The notes: generated by a model from the letters alone, not told the origin. Counted from the stretch's first letter, positions 18,408-27,686 are shown. The stretch is DNA of 64,000 nt from Rhodopseudomonas palustris HaA2 (GCF_000013365.1 NC_007778.1:5256501-5320500); one strand, 5' to 3'. Made by a program: numbers and translations.

Positions 18408-18659
18408 CTACCCCTCGAACGCCACGCCGATGCGGTTCTGCTTGATCCAGACCAGGCGGCACTGGCGCACGTCGCCGGCGATCATCACCAGGCGAAAACG
18501 CTCCGGGATGTAGGCGGCGTTCGCCACCTCGATGGCGGCTCCGTCTGCGGAGATGTTGCGGACCACACATCCGAGGCTCGTCCCGCCGAACGAAACATGG
18601 GCCGGTTCCTCGATGTCGCTGCGGGGGAGTCTTCGCTTGTCGTCCACTGCGTATTCCAT
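18408..18659 (-). CDS. PilZ-domain protein
   Basis: Single PilZ domain, likely 83 residues. The c-di-GMP-binding signature is present in outline: Arg-rich start KRRLPRSD (RxxxR-like, RRLPR) and NISADGAAIE (N-x-S-x2-G). A longer start at 18776 would overlap the stop of the upstream binding-protein gene as ATGA, suggesting coupling, but its extra 39 residues lack PilZ-family character. It lies downstream of the UgpB-like gene on the same strand. Binding of c-di-GMP is a family expectation. Confidence 0.8.
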   Translation of the reverse strand: MEYAVDDKRRLPRSDIEEPAHVSFGGTSLGCVVRNISADGAAIEVANAAYIPERFRLVMIAGDVRQCRLVWIKQNRIGVAFEG

Positions 18660-18772
18660 CTGTTCTCGACAGCTACCGCAGCCGATGATCAGCGGTTTCA
18701 GCACGGATCCAACCCCGCGCTGCCCGCGATATTCCGGCGCCATCGATCGACGCGGCCAACGGCCGATGCCGC

Positions 18773-20119
18773 TCATGGTTGGGTCCGTTCGAACTGACGC
18801 AGCAGCTTGTTGCCGCGCTCGACCGCGGAATCCATTGCCGCCTGCGCCGGCTTTCGGCCGCTGAACGCCTGTTCGAGCTCGTCGTCAATGACGTCGCGGA
18901 TCAGGACGAAGGAGCCCAGTCGCAATCCGCGCGAATTGTCGGTCGGCGGCTTCAGGGTCATCTGCTCGATCGAGATCGCCGTGCCGGGATTGCGTTCGTA
19001 GAATCCCTGCGCGCGCGTCAGTTCGTAGGCGGCGCGCGTCACCGGCAGATAGCCCGTGTTTTGATGCCAGGCGGCCTGCACGTCGGCGCGCGACAGATAG
19101 GCGAAGAACTTGGCGACGCCTTTGTATTCGTCGGCCGGCCGGCCGCGCAGCACCCACAGCGTCGCGCCGCCGATAATGGTGTTTTGCGGCGCGCCGGCGA
19201 CGTCCGGCCAGAACGGCAGCCGGCCGTAACCGACCTCGAATTTGGAATTGGCGATGATATCGGCGCGGGTCGCCGAGGAGCCGACGAAGATACCGCAATC
19301 GCCCCGCTGGAATCGCGGCTCCGTGGCGGTGGCGCGGCCACCATAGTCGAATACCCTGGTCTTCTGCCATTCCGCCAGTTCGGCGATGTGCCGAACCAGG
19401 ACGGGATTGTTGAAGACCAGTACTGCATCCATCCCGCCGAGGCCGTTCGCCCGGGTCGCGAGCGGGAGGTTGTGATAGGCGGAGAAATTCTCGACATTGA
19501 CCCAGGACGGCCACGACGTGGTGAGTCCGCACGGCACCCCGGCGGCGACCAGCCGCTTCGCCGCGGCGCCGACGTCAGGCCATGTCGCCGGCGGCGTCTC
19601 GGGGTCGAGGCCGACCTTTCTGAACATCGACTTGTTGTAGTACAGCATCGGGGTCGAGGCGTTGAACGGAAACGACAGCATGTTGCCGGCCAGATCGGTA
19701 TAATAGCCGGCGACCGCGGGAAGGTAGTCCGACGGAGAGAACGCTTCCTTTTCGTCGCGCATCAATTCGTAGACCGGATAGACCGCGCCTTTCGCCGCCA
19801 TCATCGTGGCGGTCGCGATCTCGTTGACCTGCACGATCGCCGGCTGGCTCGACGAGCGGAAGGCGAAAATCGCGGCAGTCACCGCCTCGGTGTAGTTGCC
19901 CTTGTAGGTGGGCACCACACGGTAGTCGGATTGCGACGTGTTGAAGTCCGCGGCGAGCTTTTCGAGCTCCCGGCCGAGTTGGCCGGACATCGCGTGCCAC
20001 CATGCGATCTCGGTCGCCGCCTGGGCGGGGGCGTTGCCCACGGCGATTGCAAGCAGAACAACCGCGGATATCAGTAGGATCCTGGCTCGTCCGCATCGCC
20101 GATCACTCCCGATAGCCAT
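18773..20119 (-). CDS. Solitary UgpB-like extracellular solute-binding protein
   Basis: Periplasmic binding protein of 448 residues in SBP family 1, closest in pattern to the glycerol-3-phosphate binder UgpB (TEIAWWHAMSGQLG after the signal peptide; NASTPMLYYNKSMFRKVGLDP; IGGATLWVL; NTGYLPVTRAA). The signal peptide is about residues 1-34, ending APAQA. No permease or ATPase genes lie beside it. Instead it faces a divergent kinase-kinase-regulator operon. It could serve a transporter encoded elsewhere or act as the ligand sensor for the kinase; the second is inference from position. Confidence 0.9.
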   Translation of the reverse strand: MAIGSDRRCGRARILLISAVVLLAIAVGNAPAQAATEIAWWHAMSGQLGRELEKLAADFNTSQSDYRVVPTYKGNYTEAVTAAIFAFRSSSQPAIVQVNEIATATMMAAKGAVYPVYELMRDEKEAFSPSDYLPAVAGYYTDLAGNMLSFPFNASTPMLYYNKSMFRKVGLDPETPPATWPDVGAAAKRLVAAGVPCGLTTSWPSWVNVENFSAYHNLPLATRANGLGGMDAVLVFNNPVLVRHIAELAEWQKTRVFDYGGRATATEPRFQRGDCGIFVGSSATRADIIANSKFEVGYGRLPFWPDVAGAPQNTIIGGATLWVLRGRPADEYKGVAKFFAYLSRADVQAAWHQNTGYLPVTRAAYELTRAQGFYERNPGTAISIEQMTLKPPTDNSRGLRLGSFVLIRDVIDDELEQAFSGRKPAQAAMDSAVERGNKLLRQFERTQP

Positions 20120-20323
20120 TTCCTATGCCAGTCTGCTAGATTGTCGGGACTTCTCCGGCCCCGGTCGCGGGGCACAACCTTATGGGATCGAACTTGCCGC
20201 TGTCCAGTCGAGCCGCGATGCCCAGCGCAGCCGCCGCCGTGATCGGGCCGGCATTCGCCACCCTCTCGTCATGTGCTGTCGTCTCACACAACGCAGCGCT
20301 CACCATCCGCAAGGCCGAATGAG

Positions 20324-22405
20324 TTGGACCCGGTAGACCAGCGCCAGGACAACAGCAGCGACGCGCAAGCGAGCCTTGCGAGCCGGTCCGGCATGGTCGG
20401 GCTGGTGCGCGCGGTCCCGATCCGCTGGCGCATCCTGTCGATCGCGGCGCTGAACTCGCTGGTGGTGCTGATCCTCGCCAGCATGATCTGGAGCGGCGCG
20501 CGGGTGCTGAGCTCGGCCTGGGACGACGTCCGCCAGGTCCGCGAATCCGACAAAGTCCTGGCGCTGCTGGAGAGCGAGACCAGCCGGCTGCAGAACCTGA
20601 TCCACCGCTACATCAATCAGCCGAGCCCGGACCTGTTCGCCGAAATCCTGCTGCTGCGCGAGGCGGTGCTGGGCACGCTCACCAATCGCGCATCGACCGA
20701 CCCGATGCTGTCGGGATCGGTCGCCGAGCTCGAGCGCGTGACCGAACGCTTCCTCAACGGCTTCGGCGACCTGCGCGCGCTGCAGGGCAAGATCAAGGAC
20801 ACCTACGAAAACCAGGTGCAGGGGCCGGCGCGCGACATCGCCGGGCTGTATTCGATCATCGAGGGCGCGACCGGGCGGCGCGATGCGGCGATCTGGCCGC
20901 CGCTCGGCCGCTCGCGCGAGGCCTTCACGGCGATGTTGGTGGCGGCCAATTCGTACTATCTGTCGCTGTCCAAACAGGCCGCCGAGGACGCCCGTCGCAA
21001 CACCGAGACGATCGAGCGCACCGTGCCGGTGATGATCGAGTTCGCCGACAACGACCTGCAGAAGATGGCGCTGCAGCGGCTGAAAGCCCGCGTCGCCGCC
21101 CTCCGCGACGGACTGCAGACGCTGTCGGATCAGCTCGCGAGCCGCAGCGATCTGCTGCGCAATGCGATCGACGCCAGCCAGGCCTCGACCATCGGCGCGA
21201 TCGATGCGCTCTCGGTGAAGATGCGCCAGCGCGAACAGAAAGCGCAGGAGACGTTCGACCGGACGCTCACCGGCATCTCGCGCAAGGTGCTGTGGATCGC
21301 GGTGATCTTCATCGGCGTGATCATGATCGTCGGCACCCTGATCGCGCTCAGCATTCGGCTGCCTCTGCAACAGATTTTGGCGGCGATGCACGCGATCACC
21401 TCCGGCGACTACGGCCGCCGCGTCGCCGGCACCGAAGCCCGCGACGAAGTCGGCGCGATGGCCCGCGCGGTCGAGGTGTTCCGCGAGAACGCCATCGACA
21501 AGCGCCGGGCCGAAGACGATCTGCGCGCCTCCAAGGAGAAGGCCGAGAGCGCGCTGCTCGAATTGAATGCCGCGCAGCAGAATTTGATCGACGCCGAACG
21601 GCTGGCGGCGCTCGGCGGACTCGTGGCCGGCGTCGCCCACGAGGTCAACAACCCGATCGGAATCAGCCTGACGGTAGCGTCGAGCTTCAGCCGCAAGACG
21701 ACGATGTTCGAGGCGGATCTGAAAGGCGATGCGCCGCTGCGGCGGTCGCAGCTCGACGAATTCGTCCGCTCCTCCCGCGACGCCGCGCAGCAGTTGGTCG
21801 CCAACCTGCAACGCGCCGCCGAACTGATCCAGTCGTTCAAACAGGTCGCGGTCGACCGCTCCCACGCCGAACGCCGGCAATTCAATCTGCACGAGGCCAC
21901 CGACCAGATCGTCGCCAGCCTCAAGCCGGTGCTGAAACGGGCGCCGATCGAGCTCGCGATCGACGTGCCCGACGGCCTGGTGATCGACGGCTATCCGGGC
22001 GCTTACGGCCAGATCCTGACCAACCTGTTCCTCAACGCCGCCAACCACGCCTTCGCCGACGGCCGCGCCGGCCGGATCGCCATCACCGCGCGACCACGCG
22101 GCGACGACGTCGAGATCGTGTTCGCCGACAACGGCGCCGGCATGACCCCCGACGTGCAGCGCCAGGCGTTCGACCCGTTCTTCACCACCCGCCGCAACGA
22201 AGGCGGCACCGGGCTCGGCCTGCACATCGTTTACAATCTGGTCACCCAGCAGCTCGGCGGGCGGATGATGCTGGAATCAAGGCTGGGACAAGGCACGACT
22301 TTTCGCATTATCATGCCCCGCACCGCCACCGGCGGGCCGACCGACGCCGACACGCCCATCGACGGAAATGTGAAATGGCCGACCAGGACGATATCCTCCA
22401 GCTGA
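20324..22405 (+). CDS. Membrane sensor histidine kinase with large periplasmic helical domain
   Basis: About 693 residues from a TTG start chosen for an upstream AAGG; the frame is open from 20273 and an ATG lies at 20393, so the start is uncertain. Layout: TM1 about 34-58, a predicted all-helical periplasmic region of about 260 residues, TM2 about 323-343, HAMP to about 396, a coiled coil, HisKA with His near 439 (GVAHEVNNP), and HATPase with N-box (LFLNAANHAF) and G-box (EGGTGLGLHIV). The layout recalls kinases that read a periplasmic binding protein, such as TorS. Its 3' end overlaps the next gene by 31 bases. Confidence 0.92.
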   Translation: MDPVDQRQDNSSDAQASLASRSGMVGLVRAVPIRWRILSIAALNSLVVLILASMIWSGARVLSSAWDDVRQVRESDKVLALLESETSRLQNLIHRYINQPSPDLFAEILLLREAVLGTLTNRASTDPMLSGSVAELERVTERFLNGFGDLRALQGKIKDTYENQVQGPARDIAGLYSIIEGATGRRDAAIWPPLGRSREAFTAMLVAANSYYLSLSKQAAEDARRNTETIERTVPVMIEFADNDLQKMALQRLKARVAALRDGLQTLSDQLASRSDLLRNAIDASQASTIGAIDALSVKMRQREQKAQETFDRTLTGISRKVLWIAVIFIGVIMIVGTLIALSIRLPLQQILAAMHAITSGDYGRRVAGTEARDEVGAMARAVEVFRENAIDKRRAEDDLRASKEKAESALLELNAAQQNLIDAERLAALGGLVAGVAHEVNNPIGISLTVASSFSRKTTMFEADLKGDAPLRRSQLDEFVRSSRDAAQQLVANLQRAAELIQSFKQVAVDRSHAERRQFNLHEATDQIVASLKPVLKRAPIELAIDVPDGLVIDGYPGAYGQILTNLFLNAANHAFADGRAGRIAITARPRGDDVEIVFADNGAGMTPDVQRQAFDPFFTTRRNEGGTGLGLHIVYNLVTQQLGGRMMLESRLGQGTTFRIIMPRTATGGPTDADTPIDGNVKWPTRTISSS

Positions 22406-24111
22406 TCGAAGATACCGAGCCCGGGCCCGAGCCGTCGAACACCAAGCGGTGGAAGATCGCGGTGATCGACGACGATCCCGCCGTCCACGAGGGCACCCGC
22501 TTCGCGCTCAGCGACTACAATCTCAACGGCCAGACCCTGGAAATCCTCTCGGCCTATTCGGGCGCCGAGGGCCGCGAACTGATGCGGGCCAATCCCGACA
22601 TTGCCGCGGTGCTGCTCGACGTCATCATGGAGTCGGACGCGGCCGGGCTCGAACTGGTCGAGTTCATCCGCAACGAGATGCGCAACGAGACCGTTCGCAT
22701 CATCCTGCGCACCGGCCAGCCGGGCCAGGCGCCGGAACGCCGGGTGATCGTCGACTACGACATCAACGACTACAAGGCCAAGACCGAGCTCACCGCCGAC
22801 AAGCTGTTCACGTCGCTGACCGCCGCACTGCGCAGCTACCAGCAACTGGAGCGGATGGTGCAGACGCGGCGCGGGCTCGAGATCATCATCGACGCCGCCT
22901 CCACGTTGTACGATTTCAAATCGATGCAGCGGCTGGCCGAAGGCGTGCTGACCCAGATCGCCTCGCTGCTCAATGTCGACTGCGCGGGAATCCTGGTGCT
23001 GCGCGACGCCGGCGACGATTTTTCGGTGCTGGCCGGCTCCGGCTGTTACAGCCGCTTCATCGGTTCGGCCGGTATCCGGCCGCTCGATCAGGACCTGCGG
23101 CAAATGGTCGAGGAGGCGTTCCGACGCCGCAAGCACGAATTCGCCGATCAACGCACCGTGCTGTATGTCCGGACCGGCAGCGGGCGCGAGGTCGTGGTGC
23201 TGCTGCAGGCCGAGCGTGAACTCACCGACACCGACCGCTCGCTGGTCGAGATTTTCGGTAGCCGGCTGTCGATCGCATTCGACAATGTGATCCTCTACAA
23301 GCAGCTCCACGAGGCCAACACCCAGCTCGAGGACCGGGTCGCGCAGCGCACCCGCGCGCTGACCCAGGCCAATCGCCGGCTGTCGACGCAATGGATGCGG
23401 TTGCAGCGCGCCAACGCCTTCAAGAACGAGATTCTCGGCACCGTCGCCCACGACCTGAAGAATCCACTTGGCGTCATCCTCGGCCGCACCGAGATGCTGA
23501 CCGAACTGATCGGCGCCGATTCGCCCAAGGAAAACGTCATCGCCCAGGTCGATCACATCCGCGAGGCGACGCGGCGGCTGACCTCGATGGTGGACCACCT
23601 GATCTCAGATGCGATGGCCGACGCCTTCGACATTTCGATCCGGCGCGAGGCGGTCGATCTCGCCGCATTGGTCGCCGAAGTGGCCGAGGCCAACCGGCCG
23701 ATGGCGCAGAACAAGCAGCAGGCGATCTCGGTGTCGATCCCCGACGCCCGGATGACGATGTGCGACGCCGATCGGGTGCGCGAGGCGATCGACAATCTGG
23801 TCAGCAACGCCATCAAATACAGTCCGATCGGCGGCAAGATCGCGCTGCAGGTCGACGGCGACGACGCCAACACCGTCGTCCGCGTCACCGACGAGGGCGC
23901 CGGCCTGTCGCCGGAGGATCTGAGCCGGCTTTTCGGCCGGTTCCAGCGCCTCTCCGCCAAGCCGACCGCCGGCGAGAGCTCGACCGGGCTCGGCCTGTCG
24001 ATCGTCAAGAAGATCATCGACATGCACGGCGGCAATGTCGGCGCCCACAGCCCCGGCCCTGGCCAGGGCGCGACCTTCACCATCACCCTGCCCGCATCGC
24101 CCGCATCATGA
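22375..24111 (+). CDS. Cytoplasmic REC-DUF3369-GAF hybrid histidine kinase
   Basis: Soluble 578-residue protein. Receiver domain about 26-150 (acidic residues D32-D34, phospho-acceptor D82 in LLDVIMES), DUF3369/GAF-like domain about 165-320, a short coiled coil, HisKA with His359 (GTVAHDLKNPLG) and HATPase with N-box (DNLVSNAIKYSP) and G-box (STGLGLSIVKKI). It could accept phosphate from the upstream membrane kinase on D82 and pass a signal to the downstream regulator through H359. The ATG at 22375 has GGAAATG upstream. The gene overlaps both neighbours. Confidence 0.92.
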   Translation: MADQDDILQLIEDTEPGPEPSNTKRWKIAVIDDDPAVHEGTRFALSDYNLNGQTLEILSAYSGAEGRELMRANPDIAAVLLDVIMESDAAGLELVEFIRNEMRNETVRIILRTGQPGQAPERRVIVDYDINDYKAKTELTADKLFTSLTAALRSYQQLERMVQTRRGLEIIIDAASTLYDFKSMQRLAEGVLTQIASLLNVDCAGILVLRDAGDDFSVLAGSGCYSRFIGSAGIRPLDQDLRQMVEEAFRRRKHEFADQRTVLYVRTGSGREVVVLLQAERELTDTDRSLVEIFGSRLSIAFDNVILYKQLHEANTQLEDRVAQRTRALTQANRRLSTQWMRLQRANAFKNEILGTVAHDLKNPLGVILGRTEMLTELIGADSPKENVIAQVDHIREATRRLTSMVDHLISDAMADAFDISIRREAVDLAALVAEVAEANRPMAQNKQQAISVSIPDARMTMCDADRVREAIDNLVSNAIKYSPIGGKIALQVDGDDANTVVRVTDEGAGLSPEDLSRLFGRFQRLSAKPTAGESSTGLGLSIVKKIIDMHGGNVGAHSPGPGQGATFTITLPASPAS

Positions 24112-24851
24112 GCCACAGCCCGCACATCATCGTCGTCGACGACGAAGCCCCTGCCCGCGAAATGGTCGGCGACTATCTGCGCATGCACGGCTTCGCCGTG
24201 ACGCTGTGCGACGGCGGCAAGAGCCTGCGCGCCGAGATCGAAACCAAGGTCCCCGACCTCGTGGTGCTCGATCTCAACATGCCGGAGGAGGATGGCCTGT
24301 CAATCATCCGTGACCTCAAGGCCAAGACCAATGTGCCGGTGATCATGCTGACCGCGACCGCCAGCCCGATCGACCGCGTGGTCGGCCTCGAGCTCGGCGC
24401 CGACGATTATGTCGCCAAGCCGTGCGAGCTGCGGGAGTTGATGGCCCGGATCCGCTCGGTGCTGCGCCGTTCGGCGCCGCGCCCCACCGCAGCCCCTGCT
24501 TCGGCCGCGGCACCGACCAAAGCCGCCCCCGAGCAGCTCGTGCGGTTCGGCACCAAATGGCTCGACCTCGAGGCCCAGGCGCTGCGCGACGACGACGGCA
24601 ACGAACATCCGCTGACGGCGTCCGAATTCGGCCTCCTGAAGGTGTTCGCCGCCAATCCCAAGCGGGTACTGTCGCGCGAACGGCTGCTCGAACTCGCCAA
24701 TGCCCGCGACGCGGAGGCGTTCGACCGCGCCGTCGACCTGCGGATCATGCGGATTCGGCGCAAGATCGAGCCGGATCCGACGAAGCCGGCCGTGATCCGG
24801 ACAATTCGCGGCGGAGGCTATTTGTTCTCGCCGGCCGCCGAGCGTCCCTGA
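24108..24851 (+). CDS. OmpR-family response regulator
   Basis: DNA-binding regulator of 247 residues. Receiver with D11/D12 and phospho-acceptor D55 (VLDLNMPEEDG), conserved K in VAKPCELRE, an Ala/Pro linker (about 124-142), then a winged helix ending RGGGYLFSP. The ATGA overlap with the hybrid kinase fixes the start. It is the likely output of the three-gene cascade; its targets may include the divergent UgpB-like gene. Confidence 0.93.
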   Translation: MSHSPHIIVVDDEAPAREMVGDYLRMHGFAVTLCDGGKSLRAEIETKVPDLVVLDLNMPEEDGLSIIRDLKAKTNVPVIMLTATASPIDRVVGLELGADDYVAKPCELRELMARIRSVLRRSAPRPTAAPASAAAPTKAAPEQLVRFGTKWLDLEAQALRDDDGNEHPLTASEFGLLKVFAANPKRVLSRERLLELANARDAEAFDRAVDLRIMRIRRKIEPDPTKPAVIRTIRGGGYLFSPAAERP

Positions 24852-24893
24852 GCGCGAACGCACCCCGACCTCTCTGGAATTGCAGGACTTTTT

Positions 24894-24930
24894 GTCGCAA
24901 TGTTTCTTCGCCGCAATTGCGACGAAACAT
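24894..24930. repeat. Interleaved inverted repeats upstream of the ECF sigma gene
   Basis: GTCGCAA (24894-24900) has its inverse TTGCGAC at 24917-24923, and ATGTTTC (24900-24906) has its inverse GAAACAT at 24924-24930. The two pairs interleave, so they are mutually exclusive hairpins or overlapping protein sites. ACGAAAC recurs once more at about 24942. Confidence 0.5.
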
Positions 24931-25046
24931 TTCTCCCGGTCACGAAACCATTTTCGGCCGTTCGCGCAGACGTCCTGAAATGCGGCCTGACTAGTAAAGC
25001 TCCCAACGACGCCGCGGGGGAGCGCGGCGGATAACGGGAGCCATTC

Positions 25047-25658
25047 ATGCAGAACGTCATTGCCATCAACGACGCAGGCCGCCAGGGCATTGCTGCCGCG
25101 CAGGCCACCACAGACGATATGCTGCTGGCCAATATTGCCGCCGGCGACCGGACTTCGATGCACACGCTTTATTCCCGTCACAACGTGCGGGTTTACCGCT
25201 TCATCCTGCGCATGGTGCGTGACGGCGCGACGGCGGAAGATCTCGTCAGCCAGGTTTTTCTCGATGTCTGGCGCACCGCCCGGCAGTTCGAAGGCCGTGC
25301 CCAGGTCTCGACCTGGCTGCTGTCGATCGCCCGCTTCAAGGCGCTCACCGCGCTTCGCCAGCGCCAGCATGAAGACATCGATCAGGACGACGTGCTGGAG
25401 ATTCCCGACGGCGCCGATACGCCCGAAGCCGCGCTCGACCGCAGCCGCACCAGCGACATTCTGCGCAGCTGCATCGCCAAGCTGTCGCCGGCGCATCGCG
25501 AGATCATCCACCTCGTCTATTATCACGAGAAGTCGGTCGAAGAGGTCGGCCGCCTCGTCGGCATTCCGCAGAGCACGGTGAAGACCCGGATGTTCTATGC
25601 CCGCAAACAGCTTGCCGAACTGCTGAAGCGCCACGGCGTCGAGACCATGGCCGCCTGA
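25047..25658 (+). CDS. ECF-type RNA polymerase sigma factor
   Basis: Extracytoplasmic-function sigma factor of 203 residues. Region 2 lies at about 40-105 (LYSRHNVRVYRFILRMV, then AEDLVSQVFLDVWRTA) and region 4 at about 140-195 (LSPAHREIIHLVYYHEKSVEEVGRLVGIPQSTVKTRMFYAR, seen as separate helices). No anti-sigma factor follows; the next gene is cydA, 621 bases away. The start MQNVIAIN has GGGAG about 7 bases upstream. The upstream gap contains interleaved inverted repeats that may control it. Which regulon it serves is unknown. Confidence 0.92.
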   Translation: MQNVIAINDAGRQGIAAAQATTDDMLLANIAAGDRTSMHTLYSRHNVRVYRFILRMVRDGATAEDLVSQVFLDVWRTARQFEGRAQVSTWLLSIARFKALTALRQRQHEDIDQDDVLEIPDGADTPEAALDRSRTSDILRSCIAKLSPAHREIIHLVYYHEKSVEEVGRLVGIPQSTVKTRMFYARKQLAELLKRHGVETMAA

Positions 25659-25945
25659 TCCGGCGGCCTGATCCGGTCAGCGGCGCGGTCCGCCGCCGCC
25701 TCGGCCGAACGGCTTGTTTAGAGAAGATCTTTTTCGGCGGAATTCACCGCCCCATTGGACAATGCTACGACAATGCCATGTCGGCCCTGTCGGCAGCGAT
25801 CGACGGCAACGACACAATTGAAACATTCAATGACATCTGCCGGAAAGATTTCGCTGCTAGATTGATTCCTGCGCCGGACAAGACGGTGCCCGAATTTCGA
25901 GAGCAGGTTTCTCAAAGGTTGCGTCACCATCTCAGACCTCCAGCG

Positions 25946-25980
25946 ACCCGGACGGGATGCCCCCCGCCCGGGTTTTGCTT
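25946..25980 (+). terminator. Intrinsic terminator
   Basis: An 11-bp stem with one mismatch (ACCCGGACGGG / CCCGCCCGGGT), a 6-base loop, then TTTTGCTTTTT. It lies about 290 bases after the sigma-factor stop. Confidence 0.7.
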
Positions 25981-26145
25981 TTTGCACCGGAGTCGCGCGA
26001 CGGCACGCGCATGGGTCATCATCCCGACACCACCAGCAGCCTGTTGCAAACGGGCGAACTCTCGAGCGACGTGGATACCGGTCGGCGTGAGTAAATGCGT
26101 CAGATCGACAATCTCTTTTTGGCTCTCATTCGACGAGAACCAGAA

Positions 26146-26159
26146 TTGATCTAGGACAA
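26146..26159. promoter_or_regulatory. FNR/FixK/AadR-like box upstream of cydA
   Basis: TTGAT-CTAG-GACAA matches the TTGAT-N4-ATCAA consensus at eight of ten positions and lies about 120 bases before cydA, a fitting place for oxygen-responsive activation of a bd oxidase. Confidence 0.45.
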
Positions 26160-26279
26160 TATGGCCTAGCGCGTCCCGGCCCTGTCATCGGGTAACAGCT
26201 AGGCATCATCCTGTCGCAACGATAGGATCGTTTCGGGTGGTCTCGCGTTGTCCGCCCGTCATGGCCGCGGATCAGTCAT

Positions 26280-27686
26280 ATGTTCGAATCCCTGGACCCC
26301 GTCGTTCTGGCGCGCGCGCAGTTCGCCTTTACGGTTTCGTTTCACATCATCTTCCCCGCCTTCTCGATCGGCCTGGCGAGCTTTCTCGCCGTTCTCGAAG
26401 CGCTGTGGCTGTGGACCGGGCGCGAGGTCTTCATCAACCTGTTCAATTACTGGCTGAAGATCTTCGCCATCGCGTTCGGCATGGGCGTCGTGTCCGGCAT
26501 CGTGATGTCGTACCAGTTCGGTACCAACTGGTCGGTGTTTTCCGACAAGACCGGGCCCGTGCTCGGCCCGCTGATGGCCTACGAGGTGCTGACGGCGTTC
26601 TTCCTCGAGGCCGGATTCCTCGGCGTGATGCTGTTCGGCCTCAAGCGGGTCGGCCCCAAGCTGCATTTCATGGCGACGCTGATGGTGGCGATCGGCACGC
26701 TGATGTCGGCGTTCTGGATCCTGTCGGCTAATTCCTGGATGCACACGCCGGCCGGCTACGCGGTCAACGCCGACGGCCAGTTCGTCGCCGCCGACTGGTT
26801 CAAGCTGATCTTCAACCCGTCGTTTCCGTATCGTCTCGTCCATATGGTACTGGCGGCATATCTGACCACATCGCTCGTGGTCGGGGCGGTCGGCGCCTAC
26901 CATCTGCTGAAGAATTCACGGCAGCCGGGCGCGCGGATGATGTTCTCGATGGCGATGTGGATGCTGATGATCGTCGCCCCGATCCAGATCTTCGCCGGCG
27001 ATCTCCATGGTCTCAATACGCTGGAGCACCAGCCCGCCAAGGTGATGGCGATGGAGGGGCACTACCAGAGCCACCCCGACGGCGCTCCCTTCATCCTGTT
27101 CGGCCTGCCGGACCAGGACGCCGCGGTGGTGCGCTATGCGCTGGAAATTCCCAAACTGTCGTCGCTGATCCTGAAGCATTCGCTCGACGCGCCGCTCGCC
27201 GGCCTCGACACCGTGCCGCGTGAAGACTGGCCGCCGGTGCCGATCACTTTTTGGTCGTTCCGGATCATGGTCGGGCTCGGGCTGCTGATGGCCGCGCTCG
27301 GATTTCTCGGTCTGTGGGTGCGCTGGCGCGGCCGGCTGTACGACTCGCGGCCGACGCACCGGTTCGCGCTGATGATGGGGCCAGCCGGCTTCGTCGCGGT
27401 GCTGGCCGGCTGGGTCACGACCGAAACCGGACGGCAGCCTTTCACCGTGTTCGGGCTGCTGCGCACGGTGGATTCGGTCTCGCCGCTCGCCGCGCCCGCG
27501 GTGGCGTCGTCGCTGATCGCCTTCGTGATCGTGTATTTCGCCGTGTTCATCGCAGGCACCGTTTACATCCTGCGGCTGATGGCGCACCCGCCGCATCACG
27601 GCGAGGAGGGGCCGCCCGGCGAAACCCCCGCACGCGCCGCCGGCATCACGCCGGCGCCCGCGATCGCCACCCGCAGGTTGGGCTGA
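26280..27686 (+). CDS. cydA: Cytochrome bd ubiquinol oxidase subunit I
   Basis: Heme-bearing subunit of the quinol-oxidising bd-type terminal oxidase in the inner membrane, 468 residues. Recognisable parts are the N-terminal RAQFAFTVSFHIIFPAFSIG with the heme ligand His, the segment GMGVVSGIVMSYQFG, and the C-terminal GWVTTETGRQP. The quinol loop after PIQIFAGDLHGLNT is short, as in the cyanide-insensitive (CIO) branch. cydB follows after one base. An FNR/FixK-like box lies upstream, consistent with low-oxygen control. Confidence 0.96.
   Translation: MFESLDPVVLARAQFAFTVSFHIIFPAFSIGLASFLAVLEALWLWTGREVFINLFNYWLKIFAIAFGMGVVSGIVMSYQFGTNWSVFSDKTGPVLGPLMAYEVLTAFFLEAGFLGVMLFGLKRVGPKLHFMATLMVAIGTLMSAFWILSANSWMHTPAGYAVNADGQFVAADWFKLIFNPSFPYRLVHMVLAAYLTTSLVVGAVGAYHLLKNSRQPGARMMFSMAMWMLMIVAPIQIFAGDLHGLNTLEHQPAKVMAMEGHYQSHPDGAPFILFGLPDQDAAVVRYALEIPKLSSLILKHSLDAPLAGLDTVPREDWPPVPITFWSFRIMVGLGLLMAALGFLGLWVRWRGRLYDSRPTHRFALMMGPAGFVAVLAGWVTTETGRQPFTVFGLLRTVDSVSPLAAPAVASSLIAFVIVYFAVFIAGTVYILRLMAHPPHHGEEGPPGETPARAAGITPAPAIATRRLG

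Larger units (their letters stand above)
25659..26279. other. Gap between the ECF sigma gene and cydA
   Basis: About 620 bases without a convincing gene. A 123-codon frame at 25778-26149 lacks coding character. The gap holds a good intrinsic terminator near 25946-25976 on the plus strand, possibly ending a small RNA or the sigma-gene transcript, and an FNR/FixK-like box at 26146-26159. Confidence 0.5.

Noticed and set aside
24894-24930. H-type RNA pseudoknot from the interleaved inverted repeats
   Set aside because: The connecting loops would be zero bases long, which is not sterically possible for two 7-bp stems. Alternative hairpins or DNA sites are more likely.
25778-26149. 123-codon plus-strand frame between the sigma gene and cydA
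   Set aside because: It runs through the terminator hairpin, shows no domain and has Pro/Arg/Cys-rich composition typical of a chance frame.
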